From: Verrucomicrobiota bacterium
GTDB taxonomy: Bacteria > Verrucomicrobiota > Verrucomicrobiia > Chthoniobacterales > JAFAMB01
Length of the DNA: 15,213 nt
Reading direction: 5' to 3'
Assembly (NCBI GenBank): GCA_019241095.1
Contig: JAFAXJ010000242.1
Span: forward strand, 1 to 15,213
The notes beneath the pieces were generated by a model, which was given only the letters and a program-made list of their open reading frames with translations, did not search any database and had not been told where the DNA came from. Position 1 is the stretch's first letter. Each line of letters opens with the position of its first letter. Positions 14,306 through 15,213 of the stretch are shown here, piece by piece. Made by a program: the position numbers and the translations under genes.

Positions 14306-15213
14306 TCACCCACCAATCTCTGTAGTAACAGGGCCGTGTACCTTCACTCCGTGATGCCACACGGAGACGATGGTTTCCGTGTTTTTAATGTTGTCCAACG
14401 GGTTCGCCGATAAAATTATAAAATCAGCTAGCTTGTCGCGGACCAGAGTCCCTCGGTCCGAAACACCTATTGCTTCAGCAGCATTACGCGTGGCAATTTG
14501 AATGGCTTGCATGGGAGTCAGACCCGCGTCAACCATAAGCTGAAGTTCCCGATGCTCGGCAAAGCCGGGAATTCTCAAAGGCACGGCACCGGAATCAGTC
14601 CCCATCGAGACTTTTGTTCCGGCATCGAAAATCGTCTTCAGGTTCTTTTTATTGTTCGCCACCGACGCCTTGAATATCGGCAGATTTGGATTTGCCTTTG
14701 TTCGAGCAATGAATAGTGGATCCTGCAAGTGCTTTTTTAAAGCTGGTTGGAGTGCCGCTTGAAAAAACTGCTCGTTCCAGAAATCGGGAGACTCGGCGTA
14801 GATATAGAAAGATTCATCCAGTTGAATGGTTGGAATATAGAACACACGGCGCGATTTCAGCAACTCCACCATCTCATCATCCACCGGTTGATCCCGGACA
14901 CCATGCGCAATGATATCTACTCCAGCACGGAGCAGCCTCTTGGCGTCCTCAAGATAATAAATGTGTGCGGCCACGCGGAAACCTAACCGGTGTGATTCAT
15001 CAATCACGGCCTTATAGATTTCCGGAGACATTTTTGGCGCGGTCCCGAGCAGATCGTCAACCCATACTTTCATCACGTCCGGGCGCCGGCTCGCCATCTC
15101 TCGAACATCAGCTCTAGCTTCTTCGGGCGAGCTTGGACGATAAATCTGGTCCGGAGCTACCGGAATCTGCGCGAAGTGAGGTGCGCCCGATGGAGCTCCT
15201 ATACCGCGATCGG
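14306..15213 (-). CDS. Amidohydrolase-superfamily protein, C-terminal part (imidazolonepropionase-like)
   Basis: The frame stays open from the stop at 14306 to the window edge (301 residues visible), so the N-terminus is missing; the Met at 15097 is internal, since conserved sequence continues upstream (DRGIGAPSGAPHF...YRPSSPEEARADVRE). Visible signatures of the TIM-barrel metal hydrolase fold, numbered from the edge: K48 in VMKVWVDD (candidate carbamylated lysine), H83 (RVAAHIYYLEDA), H103 (DIIAHGV) and D206 (VSMGTDSGAVP). Then comes 'MQAIQIATRNAAEAIGVSDRG' and the end strand 'DKLADFIILSANPLDNI', typical of imidazolonepropionase-like amidohydrolases. The N-terminal HxH motif is outside the window. 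Substrate cannot be assigned; related proteins include amidases, peptidases and xenobiotic hydrolases. It converges with the allophanate hydrolase gene and no functional link is shown. Confidence 0.9.
   Translation of the reverse strand, partial: DRGIGAPSGAPHFAQIPVAPDQIYRPSSPEEARADVREMASRRPDVMKVWVDDLLGTAPKMSPEIYKAVIDESHRLGFRVAAHIYYLEDAKRLLRAGVDIIAHGVRDQPVDDEMVELLKSRRVFYIPTIQLDESFYIYAESPDFWNEQFFQAALQPALKKHLQDPLFIARTKANPNLPIFKASVANNKKNLKTIFDAGTKVSMGTDSGAVPLRIPGFAEHRELQLMVDAGLTPMQAIQIATRNAAEAIGVSDRGTLVRDKLADFIILSANPLDNIKNTETIVSVWHHGVKVHGPVTTEIGG

Noticed and set aside
1..15213. CRISPR arrays, insertion sequences, integrase or attachment sites
   Set aside because: No regularly spaced identical repeats, transposase or recombinase motifs, or terminal inverted repeats were found on either strand.

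Overview
The window looks like chromosome of a Gram-negative, probably soil-living bacterium of middling GC content. Outer-membrane traits support this: a two-PDZ DegP/HtrA protease with an N-terminal membrane segment, and a BBP2-type beta-barrel porin ending in phenylalanine. The porin type, the weak or absent Shine-Dalgarno sequences before most starts, and a small secreted protein with a 'VYHKSGSRYYGKTKQGKY' motif recall Verrucomicrobiota (Chthoniobacterales-like) or Acidobacteriota. That placement is from memory of such families and is not proven here. No tRNA, rRNA, CRISPR array or insertion sequence was seen.

Layout. (1) 41-1189, plus strand: a single protein joining an Mrr-type nuclease domain to a ParA/MinD-type ATPase. 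(2) 1265-2239, minus strand: a small secreted protein of unknown function and a short MgtC/SapB-family membrane protein. (3) 2332-8095, minus strand: read in transcription order, a PP2C phosphatase-Ser/Thr kinase fusion, an HtrA/DegP periplasmic protease, an OmpR-type response regulator and a HAMP sensor kinase that overlaps the regulator by 20 bp. This is an envelope-stress and phosphosignalling block. (4) 8212-10056, minus strand: an amino-acid/polyamine-type (APC) permease with an unusual ~100-residue hydrophilic insert. It has an excellent sigma-54 (-24/-12) promoter and its own terminator. (5) 10421-11701, plus strand: the porin, followed by a clear rho-independent terminator. (6) 11834-14055, plus strand: the decayed 3' end of a urea carboxylase gene, with five successive frame changes all in the -1 direction, immediately followed by an intact allophanate hydrolase gene. 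(7) 14306-15213, minus strand: the C-terminal part of an amidohydrolase cut by the window edge.

How the parts may work together. Permease, urea carboxylase remnant and allophanate hydrolase all belong to nitrogen acquisition, and the sigma-54 promoter fits nitrogen control. The ATP-dependent urea degradation route (urea carboxylase, then allophanate hydrolase) is broken at this locus, leaving the second enzyme orphaned. The protease, the two-component system and the kinase/phosphatase suggest sensing and repair of envelope damage.

The least explained items are the nuclease-ParA fusion, the 23-bp repeat array upstream of the protease gene, and the permease insert.
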